Assembly (NCBI RefSeq): GCF_037392515.1
Contig: NC_090280.1
Span: 58,522,004-58,586,003 of the forward strand
Direction of reading: 5' to 3'
From: Haliotis asinina
Taxonomy: Eukaryota > Mollusca > Gastropoda > Lepetellida > Haliotidae
DNA: 64,000 nucleotides
Below, piece by piece: positions 43,447 to 55,396 of this stretch. The position numbers and the translations under genes are program-made. The notes below the pieces were generated by a model, which saw only the letters and a program-made list of their open reading frames with translations, was not told where the DNA came from and ran no database searches. Each line of letters begins with the position of its first letter. Positions within the stretch are counted from its first letter, which is position 1.

Positions 43447-46114
43447 TTAAAACCTAAGGCCTGTACTTCGGGCAACTGTTTGTGCGATTTGAAGAGCGGT
43501 TCCTATTGCAGGTCCGTATCCTAAGGAATTACCAATGTCTTGAGCGAGATCCAGGGCTGAGAGACGAGGAGTTTGTCCAAATGCCAGCTGATTACCAGTT
43601 ACATATTGCGGGGGTCCGAATGCTCCCGAGGACTGACTGGATCGCGCATAGTTCAAAGCATCTCCTGCAGTATTAATGCTCGGAAGTACATTCCCCTGAT
43701 TGGCGTTACCAATCGCAATTGCTGTTCCCCCAACACCAGCTTCTGCAACACCTACGCCGTTACCGCCACGCCCTATTCCAATTGCTGTACCTCCTTCACC
43801 AGTTCTGGCAGAACCAAGACCGGTTCCACCATATCTTGCACTTCCGATTGCAACTGTTTTCCCTCGTATACCGGATTGACCAATGCCTATGCCATTGCCG
43901 TCTTGTCCGGCAGTACCAATACCATAAGCTGTCCCAAAGTTACCGGAGACTCCAGTACCAAGAGCAGTGCCTCTGGTGCCAGCCGTCCCTATTCCATAAG
44001 CTCTTCCTCTTGTTCCCGCAGTGCCAAAACCAACAGAGGAACTATCGCTTCCTGCGTTGCCGATTCCCATGGCAGTTCCTCTATCGCCAGCCTTTGCCAC
44101 ACCAATTCTAGCATCTCCTCCACCAGATGAACTCACTCCGAAATCCAGTGGACGGCGATCATATATAGAGTTAACTGATCCTCCGCCGAGTCTACTCACA
44201 TCTAGTGTATTATAATTAAGACTTCCTGGTGCAGTTCCACTCTCACCTCTACTGCCGGAAGAGCGCCCAAGGCCTATGCCAGTGCCTCCTATACCAGCTT
44301 GGCCAACACCGATTCCTCTGCCCTCCCGGCCAGCGAGCCCAAGGCCAACGGCCGTACGTCCATCACCAGCAGTACTCATCCCCAGACCGGTTCCTCGATG
44401 CCCAGCTGTTCCCAACCCGATATTGGCAGATCTTATACCGGGGACTCTTCCTAGGTTTAATCCAGGAATTCGCATTGCAGGACTGGACGCACCTACAAAA
44501 TAGGGATTGCAATCCAAAATGTGTAAACCATGGAACCATATGGTCATAAGGAGAAGATTCACGGTTGAAAAAAGGTTTAAATAGGGGAAACAAAAGAAAC
44601 AAACAAACAAAAAATGAAAACTTCGTTCAGTAACGAATATTAGAAGATGTTTTTTAAAAGATGTTTTGAAAGGATTTACATCTCATTGAAGAGAAAGATG
44701 TTATAGTCTTATGAAATATAAAGTACATCCGTTTTGCGTTATATCTGTCACGTGCAGGCATCCATGAAACAGATTTTGGTGCGCCAGGCGTACTTGTCAG
44801 TTCGAATCCCTTTTCGCCCTAATTGCTTTACCTGATTTTTCAGAACAATATGCGCGTGATTTGCACCATAGGGAGAAATGGTTGAAAACTGCATCCCTTT
44901 GGGGATTCCTCCAACTTGTCCAACTTGAAAGACTGACACCCAAATCACCCACACTTATTTGTCTGAATGTTAACGTCACAAATTGTCAGCCACATTTGAA
45001 ATCCTGGCAAACATTTCGTTTCAGATAGAATCTTATCCAGGTCTCAATACCTAAAAAAGTGAGTGTCTTTGTTTGTTGTTTAACGAAACTCAGTAATATT
45101 CCACCAGTATGGCCGCGGTCTGTAAATAATCTTGAACAGGCGATCCTAGTGTTCAGCAGCATGCGCTTCGATCAATCCAAATTAGCCGCATCTTGCAACA
45201 AACATTTGTTACCGGAAACCAATTCTAACTCTTATCTTTCCGGGTACCTAACAAATAAGGGGCGGTGGGGTAGATAAATGGTTAAAATGGAACCGTCTCC
45301 GTCGAAGACCTGGGTTCCATTTCCCACATGGGCATAAATGGAGAAGGCCATTTTCCTGAATTCCCCGCTGTGGTATTGCTGGAGTATTGCTAAAAGGAAT
45401 ACTGTTAAACCCAAACTCATCAACTCACTCACTTACTAAATTAACTAGCTACCTGAACATTGTTACATGACGAACAGTCAGGTTAATAACGAAAGCCCCA
45501 CGACTCGGGAAATCTAAAGTTCCATTTTCGGTCAAACCAACAAGAGAAGTTGATATTGGGTAGTCTTTAGTGGTGAAAATCGTCATGCTGAAGGCACAGG
45601 TTGGATTCCTTCTGCATTTCACACCTGCATTCAGTTACTGGGACTTCCAGCCGTACAAACATTTTTATCCATGCTCTCTCTGTATCTACGGTACCATTGA
45701 AGATTCTGGTTACACTTGGTCCTCAGGGTCCCATGCTTGTCGTAAAAGGCGACAAACGGAATCAGGTGGTGAGACATGTGTCATAGTATCTCAGTTCCGT
45801 AGATCGATGGCCATGTTCTTGATCCCTGGATTTTCTGTTCCTTACTCGATTATAACAGGATATTGCCGAGTGCAAAATAAACCAAAAACACAACTGCATT
45901 TAGGGCCATGTGTTTAAAAAAGGAACAAAACTGAATTGTCAAGTAGGTACTCAAGACAAAGAGATGTGTCACGGGTTGTTTGTGTCTTACGTGTATAAAG
46001 TGATTGTTGATATCGAGGCTGATCCCACTGGGGCTCATACAGTTGACCTTGACCGTACTGGATCACCAACCCAGCAAGATGGAGGAGAATGGGCATGGCT
46101 ATGTTGGAAACCAT
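43447..46114 (-). CDS. Secreted glycine-rich protein of 12-residue repeats (two exons)
   Basis: Exon 1 is 46114-45991, ending in donor GTAAGAC; exon 2 is 44492-43447, after acceptor TTTTGTAG. Both are phase 1, giving 389 aa. Exon 1 codes a signal peptide (MVSNIAMPILLHLAGLVI) and a short Gln/Tyr/Pro-rich segment (YGQGQLYEPQWDQPRYQQ). Exon 2 is two blocks of imperfect 12-residue repeats, about G-I-G-x-A-G-x-x-G-T-A-x, with a non-repetitive Ser/Asp-rich spacer between them, then a unique C-terminus (about 70 residues) rich in Ala, Gln and Leu. Alternating Gly and small residues suggest a beta-solenoid, silk-like or shell-matrix-like structural protein. The family is not recognised. Extra exons between these two cannot be excluded. 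The exon 2 frame is also open upstream to 44610, but the matching phase of exon 1 favours splicing. Confidence 0.72.
45062..45180 (-). mobile_element. SINE-B-related fragment with 'TTTGTTGTTTAAC' tail
   Basis: 'TGTTTGTTGTTTAACGAAAC', 'GGCCGCGGTCTGTAAATAAT' and 'AGCAGCATGCGCTTCGATC' match a SINE-B variant. It lies in the intron of the glycine-rich gene. Confidence 0.6.
45258..45437 (+). mobile_element. SINE-A copy
   Basis: The head is 'AAGGGGCGGTGGGGTAGATA', with 'CTGGGTTCCATTTCCCACAT' and a tail with 'ACTCATCAACTCACTCACTT'. It lies in the intron of the glycine-rich gene. Confidence 0.82.
45690..45885 (+). mobile_element. SINE-B copy, diverged
   Basis: 'CATGCTTGTCGTAAAAGGCG', 'GAATCAGGTGGTGAGACATG' and 'TATTGCCGAGTGCAAAATAA' follow SINE-B. 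It ends just before glycine-rich exon 1 (45991) on the opposite strand. Confidence 0.65.
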
Positions 46115-46766
46115 ACTGTCTGAAACAGAAACGACATATATTTCAATATAGCTTTTCATCCACTCTTAGTAAAATTAGTCTCAGTACTTTTCGTTACACT
46201 CCACTACTGAGTCTAACAAAACCTAGTGGGTGGTCGCGTCAGGTAATCTTTGAGCGACCTGTTACTGTCCAGTCAAGTGAGAGAAGGCCGAACACATTTA
46301 ACCAGTCAGACAAAGGCTATTGTTTAGGGTTTGGCTGGACTTAAAAAATCGCTAGTCACTGACACTGATCCCTCATTAAACGAATTAAACACATGTACAG
46401 GTATTTGACATGTAGTAGATATGCTTAGGGCTTTCTGGTGACATGGTTACCATTAGCTAATATTTCCACTAGCTGACATCCTTGAATATTGACAAAAACG
46501 CTATGTTCAGAGAATGTTTACTCACTGCTGACAGTACTGAAGCGTGTTCCATGTACATATCTCGGTAGCGATCGTATGGAAAATAACACTCGGAATCGTT
46601 CGGTTACGGACCTTCCCGAAGTAAAAGATATGTGCGAATGTCTACTTTCGCGATTTGGCAAGCTGTGTTCTGATTGGTCATTCTCAAAGGTTACCAGACG
46701 CGACCTCCTACTAGACGCAGCAGTGGACTGGCTTTCGTCGTCATTGTTATTTACAATTTTTGCTTT

Positions 46767-46908
46767 CCTAGTTGTTTTACGCCGCTTTCAGCAATGTTGC
46801 ATCTGCATGTCGGCGGTCAGTCAGCGATCAACATAACAAGCATCAGTCCATGCAAGTGGGATTCCTTGACATGTGTCATACAAGTCGGTGACAGGGATTC
46901 GAACTCCG
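46767..46908 (-). mobile_element. SINE copy fragment
   Basis: 'GTTTTACGCCGCTTTCAGCA', 'GCATGTCGGCGGTCAGTCAG' and 'GGGATTCGAACTCCGG' are a mix of SINE tail, SINE-B body and B-box-like sequence. Confidence 0.55.
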
Positions 46909-46910
46909 GG

Positions 46911-46958
46911 CACACACACACAGACACACACACAGACACACAGACACAGACACACACA

Positions 46959-47011
<53 letters not shown>
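46911..47011. repeat. (CA)n microsatellite
   Basis: About 100 bp of CA, with CAGA interruptions in the first 50 bp, abuts the SINE fragment at 46767-46908. Confidence 0.95.
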
Positions 47012-47012
<1 letters not shown>

Positions 47013-47473
47013 ACTCCCATGCTATGAAGCATGTAATGATTACAATTTTTTTACAATTATATACTATATGACTATGGCCATTCAGTATCGACCGATTGCT
47101 TTTTGGAGAATCATTACAAAGGAATATGTGTCTATATAAACCAATATGACAAACCGCATATTAAGTATGACTATTGATATCATCGCCGGAAGTAAACGAA
47201 AACGTCAGGGTTTTGAGTGTCAAATCAGTTTGGCATCAAAACAATTTCATGGAAATACCGATTCCTTTGATTTCTGTTTTGAGCCTTTATAGTTCCCGTT
47301 TCATACCACAATAAGTTAAATTCCAGATACATAGACAGGGGAGTCCGGTTTTATGTTATTAAGAGCAACGATCCGCGCCGTCGGAGATTAATGACGCGCC
47401 ACCGGCTCAGGCCCGATCAGTTAGGTCGTTTTTATGTAAATCATAGGCTGCTACCCTTTGAATGGAACTGGAA

Positions 47474-47690
47474 TGAGTGAGTTTAGTTTTATGGCGTACT
47501 CAGGAAACTTCTAGCTATATTGCGGCAGTATGGATTGTTTGGGCCAGACAATCCAGTGATCAACTTCGATCTTTGCAATCGGGACAAGTGTCAACGAAGT
47601 CGACGCGACCGATCACACGATCCCGTTAGTCGCCTGTAACGGCAAGCATTGGTTATGAAAATCAGTTCTAGCCCGAATCTTCACGGGTCA
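47474..47690 (-). mobile_element. SINE-B copy
   Basis: 'GAGTTTAGTTTTATGGCGTA', 'GGGCCAGACAATCCAGTGAT', 'ACACGATCCCGTTAGTCGCC' and 'CCGAATCTTCACGGGT' run tail to head in reverse. Confidence 0.82.
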
Positions 47691-47699
47691 GTTAGGTCA

Positions 47700-49305
47700 A
47701 TTGGAGTCCCCACGGGGTAGAACAGCAGTTAGCAAACATAATTTGATATTACACTGATTTTTACATTTACCTGAAACATATTTAAACGTGCATTCCGATA
47801 GCCCCCCCACTCTCATTACCGCAAATATGCACACATACAATAAAAGGCTGAACGAAGCAGTAACATGTAGTAATACATTTTGCTTGATGGAATTCCACTA
47901 ATAGTTCCCTAAAAAGATTGTTATCATTATTAATATTATTATTAGATTTATAGCAAATAACATGGTTGGACTAGATACTGTACTGATTGAACTCGGACCT
48001 TTACGGGTCTGTAATAACAGAGCTAATATTCACACAAGAAGAAAGAACAGGGGCTCTCATCATTACTATGTATCATTATTCTATGTTGCGATTATGCTAA
48101 CATATTTTCATATATAAGCTGAAGGGCAAAAGAAAGCATACGCCCTTGTTTGATGGAATCAGAAAAGGAATTGAATAAGTTAGTTTCGTTTAGTGTTACC
48201 CCGCTCTCAGCTGTATGGCGGAAGCGGAATCATACAATGAAATTATTTTCATGGTGATGCACTCCACAAGCGTATTTTTTCAGTCTTCAAGTTTCAACTG
48301 GCTCCAGCCAAACGACGATTTAACGACGTTTGTACTTTTTGTCGAATCCAATAATCAAGTGATTACTTTCTGTTACCCAGCATCTAAGTCCCAGAGTGTG
48401 AAATTGGTCTATCCCCTTTAGCGAACGAACATTTCAGTCACACTAAAATATTCGTTTCGAATATCAAAAGTCATACTTCTATCAAATTTACGTTGTGTGA
48501 TCAATATAAATGTATACATACCAGTTAAGTCTTTGGATGAGGCTACTGAAGGTGGTATTTCCTACCCAGAATTCCTCTTCTTCTCAAAGAGTGACAGTCT
48601 CAACAGTTGGTGTTTCCATTATCTATTATTATTATGTGTGAATCAGCTCGGCAAATGGTATGCCCTTTGTTTATGACTTGACAAAGGTTCAATCAATCAT
48701 GGTTGTAGGCCCGAGGTTGACGTTGGAAGGTATCCGTTAAATGAGATCGTGTGGAAGGGTGATTTAATGATAGACCCTTGTCGCTGATGCATTATAGTAG
48801 ATGAGTTTAATGTGTTGTCCATTTGTAGACCAGGCAAAGTAACATTTGACAAATTGTAACAGAAATGCTTACACCACAGTGCGTTTTTCTATACCAAAAG
48901 TCCTAAGGAATTCCAGTTTTTGAAAGTTACATAAATCCAACATTATAAATAATTTGTGGTATATTCGTTCTCAGACCACACTAAATGATTTAAGTTTATA
49001 AAAGGGGTTTGGGCAGCAAGGAATCACATTAAATATGCTGTAACATGATTTGCTTAATAATGCATTCCAATAAAATAAAAAAATGGCAGCATAAAATCAA
49101 GATGTTCCTACATTTATGACATTAAAACATGACAAGTGCGTCATACGAAAGTTCGCAAACAGTGTATTGAGACTTTATCATGATTCTAGGGTGTGTTACA
49201 TAGGAACTGGTGTGGGGTTAATGTCAAAATAGGAGGTATGAAGTTAAGACTGTTACGAAATTTGAGCAACATTACATGGTGTACATGCACAAGAACCTCC
49301 AGAAT
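47700..49305. other. Gene-free stretch
   Basis: This is AT-rich unique sequence. A short SINE-tail-like piece ('TTACCCCGCTCTCAGCTGTA') occurs near 48195. No coding exon was recognised. Confidence 0.4.
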
Positions 49306-49311
49306 AAAAGC

Positions 49312-49485
49312 GGTTTGTTTGTTGTTTAACACCACACACAGCAATATGCCAGCTGTAAATAACGAAGTCTGGACCATACAATTCAGTGGTCAACAGTATG
49401 AGCATCGATTTGTGCATTTGGGTTATTATGACTTCTGTCATCTGAGTCAGCGTGATCCGATGCCTTCAGTCATACGACCCGCATA
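49312..49485 (-). mobile_element. SINE-B-related copy with 'TTTGTTGTTTAAC' tail
   Basis: 'GTTTGTTGTTTAACACCACA', 'TCAACAGTATGAGCATCGAT' and 'GAGTCAGCGTGATCCGATG' match SINE-B with the alternative tail also seen at 45062. Confidence 0.75.
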
Positions 49486-49837
49486 GCTTGCTGAATGTCG
49501 GTACTATCACGAATCATCGCGAGTCTCTTATATACTAACGTATACGAGATTATATAATGTTTTAACGGATCAATCTTAAAACTGATAACTTGATACTGTG
49601 GGATGCAGAATAAGTAGCCTTTTCCTACGTTTCCTACACCGTTTCCAGATGTGGGAAAGGGATGGGTTTGTTTATTAGAGAATATTAGGAACTGGATGAT
49701 GACAAGAACGTCCGCTGGAATGCCTGGGTGCTGAATATAATGGCTCGTGGTCTTATTGGTCACTTCACATGGGAATTCTATGTACAATAACGCACGGGCA
49801 GGACCGTGTTTGTTTAATTGTTCCCTTAGCTTCTTCT

Positions 49838-49962
49838 AGTGACAAGTCAAAATAGTGATTCGCACATTGCACCCATGTAGGGAATCGAATCCAGGTCTTA
49901 AGTGTGACCAGTTATTGCTGGAATATAGCTAAAAGCGGCGTAAAACTAAATCCACTCACTCT
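49838..49962. mobile_element. Rearranged SINE-A pieces
   Basis: A reverse SINE-A middle ('TGCACCCATGTAGGGAATCG') is joined directly to a forward SINE tail ('CTAAAAGCGGCGTAAAACTA'), producing a small fold-back. Confidence 0.6.
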
Positions 49963-50880
49963 AGTGTGAGTAGAGTCATGCTGCTTGTTTATTAGACCTT
50001 TCCAATGAATATACGTGGAATTTGTCGTAACTGTTCTACGTAGCGACTGACATGGATGTGCATGAATGCTTATACTTGAATTATTACCAGTTTATTATTT
50101 TAACATGCTCATGTTTGACAAGTTACTCCATTCACATTGTTCTGTCTTAGGTTGTGTCGCGAACCAGACCCAATAATCCTGTTAGACAAGTGATGACATG
50201 TCATTTGTAGTATGGAGCCCGGGGGCATGTCAGAGCGATCATTACAAACTTTATCGCTTATTTGCACTTGGACTTGCAGTATTATTCCCGATCAGTTGTG
50301 TTTTGTCAAACTGTGCATGTGCCAGTTGTTTAACCTAAGAAAATACTTTTCTTAAATTATTATTGCAATGTTCCTCATATGGACAATTCTATCTTACTCA
50401 TGAAATCAGATTATCCTTTACCTTATTTTAACTATCACTCTTTGCTATAACTCATCTTAGTTGGGTATTTTCTAAACAATGTTGCCACTTAAATATTATT
50501 GTACTAAAAACGATGATACGTTCTCCATGTCATTTTGTGATTAATGAGAATAAAATCCTGTTGTGTTCTGTCAAACAAACGTTTGTATGTGATGTTTTTG
50601 TGTAAAGTATATGTGTCTGTGTGATAAATTATACCTTTATAAGATAAAAAATGTTTTCCTGTTGTTTTGTCAACTTCGATCGATTTTATACATTAAACGA
50701 ATTCCAAAAAAATGCGTGCACGTTGCATTGAGGAATGAATCACTCTCAGTTATTGTTATACACTGAGTGATGTATATTATACAATATATGACAAATAATT
50801 TTATTAGCAAAACGGTATCTTTTCCACAGCCGCGTGGAATCTCTGCTAAAACCATAGAAATAGCTTTTTGTTATTTATTA
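49963..50880. other. Gene-free stretch
   Basis: No gene or recognised repeat was seen; the sequence is AT-rich. Confidence 0.4.
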
Positions 50881-50892
50881 TTATTTTATCAA

Positions 50893-51095
50893 TATGGGAT
50901 ATTTATATAGCGCACATATTCATGCAACAAGTGCCTGGCATGTCAATCTAAACGTCACATCGTATTATCAATCTCAACTCCCTGGGGAGTATACAACTCT
51001 TGCTGTCACTAGGCGAGTTTGTTGTGGCTCTCTCATCCTAACATGTACCCAATTCACAGCTGGTGGACTGAGACGCATAGTTAAGTACTTTGTGT
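50893..51095 (+). repeat. Interspersed repeat ('TATATAGCGCACATAT' family)
   Basis: The opening 'ATTTATATAGCGCACATATT' recurs at about 54212 and 62755 with a similar continuation (CATGCAAC-AAGTG). The three copies define a family whose ends and class I cannot fix. Confidence 0.55.
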
Positions 51096-51119
51096 AAGTT
51101 TACTGGACGTTGCTGTACC

Positions 51120-51240
51120 CAAGACTAGGTGTTTGCACGTATTCATGTGGCCACCATCTGGTCATATACCAAAGGATTCGTGGTGCTCTTAAGTGTTTTA
51201 AGTGCACAGGGTTGTGTACTGTACACCGTTAATGATGACG
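51120..51240 (-). mobile_element. SINE-D-like repeat, reverse copy
   Basis: 'TTGCACGTATTCATGTGGCC' and 'CAGGGTTGTGTACTGTACAC' are the reverse complement of the 3' part of the element at 7497-7715. Confidence 0.6.
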
Positions 51241-51302
51241 AAACAGTGATGAGAAAAGTGAAATAATATTTGGCACGTCATCATACTTTATTTTCTTTTT
51301 AT

Positions 51303-51512
51303 GAAGACCCGGGGTAGAATTAATTTTCAGTAGCACATGCGTGTCGTAAGAGGTAACTAACGGGATCGGTCCGTCACATTCGCTAACTTGGTTGACACGT
51401 GCTATAGGACCCCACTTTCGTAGTCCGATGTTAATGCCATTGATTCCTGGATTGTCTGTTCCAGACTCGATAATTTACACACCGCCGTCATATACCTGGA
51501 ATGTTTCTGCCT
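51303..51512 (+). mobile_element. SINE-B copy
   Basis: 'GACCCGGGGTAGAATTAATT', 'GAGGTAACTAACGGGATCGG' and 'CACCGCCGTCATATACCTGG' follow the consensus; the tail is degraded. Confidence 0.82.
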
Positions 51513-51944
51513 AAACTCACGGCGAATATGCAGCTAGTATTTCGGATAGGAATGTATTATGTTGGTTTATTGTGTCTTGTCGCATTATCTTATCGATCTG
51601 TGAACAACCGAGTTTGGTGACCGACATTGTGCCCAATACCCTTTCTGATGTCCCCCTCCGATCGATTTTCCGAAAACCGTGCCTCCCGTGGTGTTAAGGG
51701 TTTGAACTGTTTTTCAGGAACCCATACTAACGGATTGTTTGCCAGGCTGTTTGACACCTTCATATCCCAGTCCCGTATCTATGCTGATACAGTCCATTAC
51801 TCGATTGTCCGGTCCAGACATCGTTGTTTGAAGACAGACCGCATGCTGTTGGACAACCAAGTGCTGTGTGCCAGAAGACGGTAAAAAGGGATCGGATAAA
51901 GATCTTATGACGTAGAAAATTATGTGTCATCATACATTTGTCTT

Positions 51945-52136
51945 TGTGGGGCAGTGGGTTAAAGCTATCGCTTGTCACGCCGAGGAACCGGGTTTGATTC
52001 CCCACATGGGTAATAATAACAATAGGTCATCTTCTATAGCACACAGTCACCGAACACCAACCGATTGCTCATTTCTGGTGTCCCCTCATTTCTGGGGGCA
52101 TATTGCTGAAAGCGGCCTAAAACCATACTCTTTCTT
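51945..52136 (+). mobile_element. SINE-A copy with an internal insert
   Basis: The head 'GGGCAGTGGGTTAAAGCTAT' and 'GATTCCCCACATGGGTAATA' is followed by about 50 bp of unrelated sequence, then 'TTTCTGGTGTCCCCTCATTT' and the tail. Confidence 0.75.
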
Positions 52137-52481
52137 TGCTCATTTCCAGTGACTGCTCTGTATCTACGGCTCATTATTTATCTGTTGTATGACACTCGAT
52201 TACTTTCCATAATCACATCCATGATTCGACGTTCACAGCCTGGGGGTGTTTGTCGAGGCGGATTGAATGAGTGGGTTTGTAGATCCCTCATCTGATGTTT
52301 ATAACAGTTTATTGCCACACGGATTAGCACCGAGACAATATGTCAGACTCTGATTTGTCTTACTGAGTCCGTTTGACATTTCAGAGGATATAACAAACTA
52401 GCATTACTGACAAAATCCATTCTGCTCTGATTTCTTTACATTTACAGTTGTCATTCGGTATGTGACATGTCAAACACATTT

Positions 52482-52811
52482 CTATTTATGTAATCCTGGA
52501 TCGTACACCATGACATTTTGAACGTTCCCGCAAGGTGCAAAATGTATTTTTCCATATACAACAACAAAACTTGGCGTTTCATCATTTATTACAAACTTAC
52601 AAAATTCGCATATTTTGTATTTGAACATATTCGTTTGAGGTCTTTCGAAGTAATTGGTCGTCATATTCAGCATGGTTAGGCTTCTTTGTTCATTCCAAGG
52701 TTTTGGCACATTTGGTGTCATCACTAATGATGTTGGTATAATGTTTCCGGAGTTGTCCCTATTGCGCCCGATGGAATATATTGGGATTCGCATCCCAACT
52801 GAGTAGGTCAA
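52482..52811 (-). CDS. Open frame of 109 aa, doubtful
   Basis: The frame has a protein-like C-terminal half with a C-x2-C pair (K-Y-K-I-C-E-F-C-K-F) and a third Cys in 'HFAPCGNVQNV'. The N-terminus overlaps a SINE edge, so the Met is unlikely to be the true start. It may be a fragment of an unrecognised gene or a repeat-borne frame. Confidence 0.15.
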   Translation of the reverse strand: MTYSVGMRIPIYSIGRNRDNSGNIIPTSLVMTPNVPKPWNEQRSLTMLNMTTNYFERPQTNMFKYKICEFCKFVINDETPSFVVVYGKIHFAPCGNVQNVMVYDPGLHK

Positions 52812-52890
52812 TGCTCATGATATTGATCACTGGATTGTCTGGTCCAGACTCAATTACTTTCCGACCAGGTTAATTGTGTGTGCGGCTTTA
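52800..52890 (+). mobile_element. SINE-B 3' fragment
   Basis: 'GGTCAATGCTCATGATATTG' and 'GATTGTCTGGTCCAGACTCA' match the body of SINE-B. Confidence 0.7.
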
Positions 52891-54050
52891 AATAACATAC
52901 AAACAAACAAAGGAGTTATAATATTAATAATTAATAATTCGTTTACACAGCGTTTAGTATACATCTGACTTGCTGCTCACAGGACGATGTAATCACAATC
53001 TGATTATTATAACCTCGGATAACCCAAGATGCCTCTAACGCGCTAGAAGGTTATAGTCACGTGAGTTATCCCACCGGGTACCCATTGTCTCATAGGGTCC
53101 ACCTAATAATACACCAGATCATTTGTGCATTGATACTTGTCAATAGTCATTGATATGTCGTGATTATTGATTGGTTCTACATTAGTTCTCTACGCAACAA
53201 TGTCCAGGTAAACTTGTGGTTTTCACCTTGGGAATCTACATAACTGCAAATCTGACTAAACAATAAATAATTCTACCTCATGCATTGATATTATCCAAAA
53301 ACCTGGTTTGGATTGGTACTACACATGAAAATGAAATACTAAATCACAGCATAATTGCTGCGAAGAGACATATTCACATATGCAGCATTACAAATATGCT
53401 TCCATATTTAACTTTACAGATATAAACTATGAAAGAAATATTTTTTGTGGAAAAATCATATGTCAGCAAAAAATAAATAAAACTTATCATTTCAATCACA
53501 AATGGAGCCTTCTCTCCATTGTTCTTAGACGACTCTAAAATGTATTAATCTGCGTGTCACATTATCTATACATTAATATCAATTTAATTTAATGCATTTA
53601 ATTTATATGCATGTCTATGACTAGATTAATGTAATGGCATCTTACCTGCACACCATGTAACTGTATTATAACAACTTGGAAATCTATATAGAATAATGTG
53701 TAACATTATCATAAACGAAAATATCTGCCTGCTTTAAGTTAACAACACGATCAGTCAATTATAATCAGATTTACCCACCAACTTTGACGTTTGTTGGTAT
53801 AATGAGGTATTGGACATACATTTGTGACATTTAAGAGAGTTTGGGGATATTGGTGACGTTTTCTTCCGTTTTTATTGTAAATCTGTCTCTGGGTTTGTGT
53901 CAGAAGATATCGACACAGCAACTCTCGTAGATGAAAAGGACGGCCTTCTTTCATTTACAATTCGACGAACCACGGCTTGTAACTTCCCTTTTCTGCAGCC
54001 GGGAACTGAATATCACAAAAAGACGAGATAATTTGATAAGATCATCATTC
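52891..54050. other. Gene-free AT-rich stretch
   Basis: No gene, RNA or repeat from the window's families was recognised. Confidence 0.4.
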
Positions 54051-54052
54051 AG

Positions 54053-54112
<60 letters not shown>

Positions 54113-54200
54113 GTAGTAGTACTGGCAGCAGTAGCAGTAGTAGCAGCAGCAGCAGTAGTAGTAGTAGTAGCAGTAGCAGTAGCAGTAGCAATAGTAGAAG
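54053..54200. repeat. (CAT)n followed by (GTA/GCA)n microsatellite
   Basis: About 20 CAT units (54053-54112) pass into mixed GTA/GCA triplets to about 54200. The His, Asp and Ala/Thr runs in the frames across it are artefacts. Confidence 0.95.
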
Positions 54201-54207
54201 TATCATA

Positions 54208-54335
54208 GAGAGTTATATAGAGCACATGTCCATGTAACAAACAGGTGTTGGTCTATTTCAGTCGTTCACTGAATGTGAATCTCAGCGGCCTATAGCGTTA
54301 CCAGCCTCAACTCCTTGGGGTGTATTTAACATGTA
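54208..54335 (+). repeat. Interspersed repeat ('TATATAGCGCACATAT' family)
   Basis: 'TTATATAGAGCACATGTCCA' matches 50893 and 62755. It lies between two microsatellites. Confidence 0.5.
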
Positions 54336-54341
54336 GCTCTA

Positions 54342-54455
54342 TGGTAGTAGTGGTAGTGGTAGTGGTAGTGGTAGTGGTAGTGGTAGTGGTAGTGGTAGTA
54401 GTAGTAGTGGTGGTGGTGGTATGTGTAGTAACAGCAGCAGCAGTAGTAGCAGCAG
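54342..54455. repeat. (GTAGTG)n microsatellite
   Basis: GTAGTG hexamers (54342-54400) pass into GTA/GTG and AGC triplets. Confidence 0.93.
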
Positions 54456-54559
54456 CAGTGTGGTTGCAGTAGTAACAGATGTAGTAAATATATTGTAGCA
54501 GTCGTGGTTCCAATAGCAGTGATAATCGTGGTTGCAGTAGCAAGACGAGTAGGAACTAT

Positions 54560-54698
54560 TGAGTGAGTGACACGAGTTTTACGCCAACTTTAGCAGAGCA
54601 ATATTCTATCAGCATGGGGACGCCAGAAATATGCTTCACACATTGTGCTCTTGTGGAAATCGCACCTGGGTTTCGAACACTTTAACCTTTGCGGATTG
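54560..54698 (-). mobile_element. SINE-A copy, diverged
   Basis: 'GAGTGAGTGACACGAGTTTT', 'CAGAAATATGCTTCACACAT' and 'TTTCGAACACTTTAACCTTT' follow the reverse SINE-A. Confidence 0.72.
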
Positions 54699-55041
54699 TG
54701 GTGTGAAGGATACAATATTCAGAATGGGAGTTTGGACTGATCTGGAGGTTTTTAGGCCATCAGGAATATTCGGCGTTGTCTGACCAAGCGTTCTTGCCTT
54801 AAACGCCACTTTCTTTATACCATGCACCTTGAGTTAAATAAAACAAAGCCGGCAGCCGTAGCGCTACGAAAGCGTTGTGAAACGGGGCCTAAGATTCTCG
54901 GCCTTGGCCTAATATGAAGCGTTGACCATTCTTTCAGTTAAATGAATATTATCATCACTGTCTCTATTGCTGTAATCAATATCACATGACACTGTGTGTG
55001 TACTGCCAATCTCTTTTGCACTGTTAATACCTTCGTAGTGC

Positions 55042-55165
55042 TTTGGGGCGGTGTGACAACCTTGTGGTTAAATTATTTGCTCGTCACGCCGAAGACCAAT
55101 GGTCAATTTTTCCACATGGGTACAATGTGTAAAGGCCATTCTGGTGTACTGCCGCAAAATCACTT
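55042..55165 (+). mobile_element. SINE-A copy
   Basis: 'GGGGCGGTGTGACAACCTTG', 'GCTCGTCACGCCGAAGACCA' and 'TCCACATGGGTACAATGTGT' are the head; the tail is lost. Confidence 0.8.
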
Positions 55166-55396
55166 AGTGGTGTTTTGTGGTGAATTGTGACCCGAGTCAG
55201 TTTTAGAATACACTTGTTTACGGTGCAAAATATCTGCTTGGTTTTACACAAGTTTTCTTATGTATAGATTTCATACGTAACCAAGGAATCAGCACTTAAC
55301 ATTCAAACAACCATATGCCAGTCAGTTGAATTAAACGTATGTCGGTATCGTTTGATCGCAGAAGACAGGCAGCTTGCCGTTTTAACATACAAACGT

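Noticed and set aside
43573-44549. Plus-strand frames of up to 185 aa opposite the glycine-rich exon
   Set aside because: Antisense shadows of a GC-biased repetitive exon. The minus-strand frame has the signal peptide exon and matching splice phase.
45910-46344. Plus-strand 144-aa frame
   Set aside because: Overlaps exon 1 of the glycine-rich gene on the other strand, with no recognisable domain or splice support.
46674-47139. Frame with a His-Thr repeat
   Set aside because: Translation of the (CA)n microsatellite next to a SINE fragment.
54053-54455. Frames with poly-His, poly-Asp and poly-Thr runs
   Set aside because: Translations of trinucleotide and hexanucleotide microsatellites.
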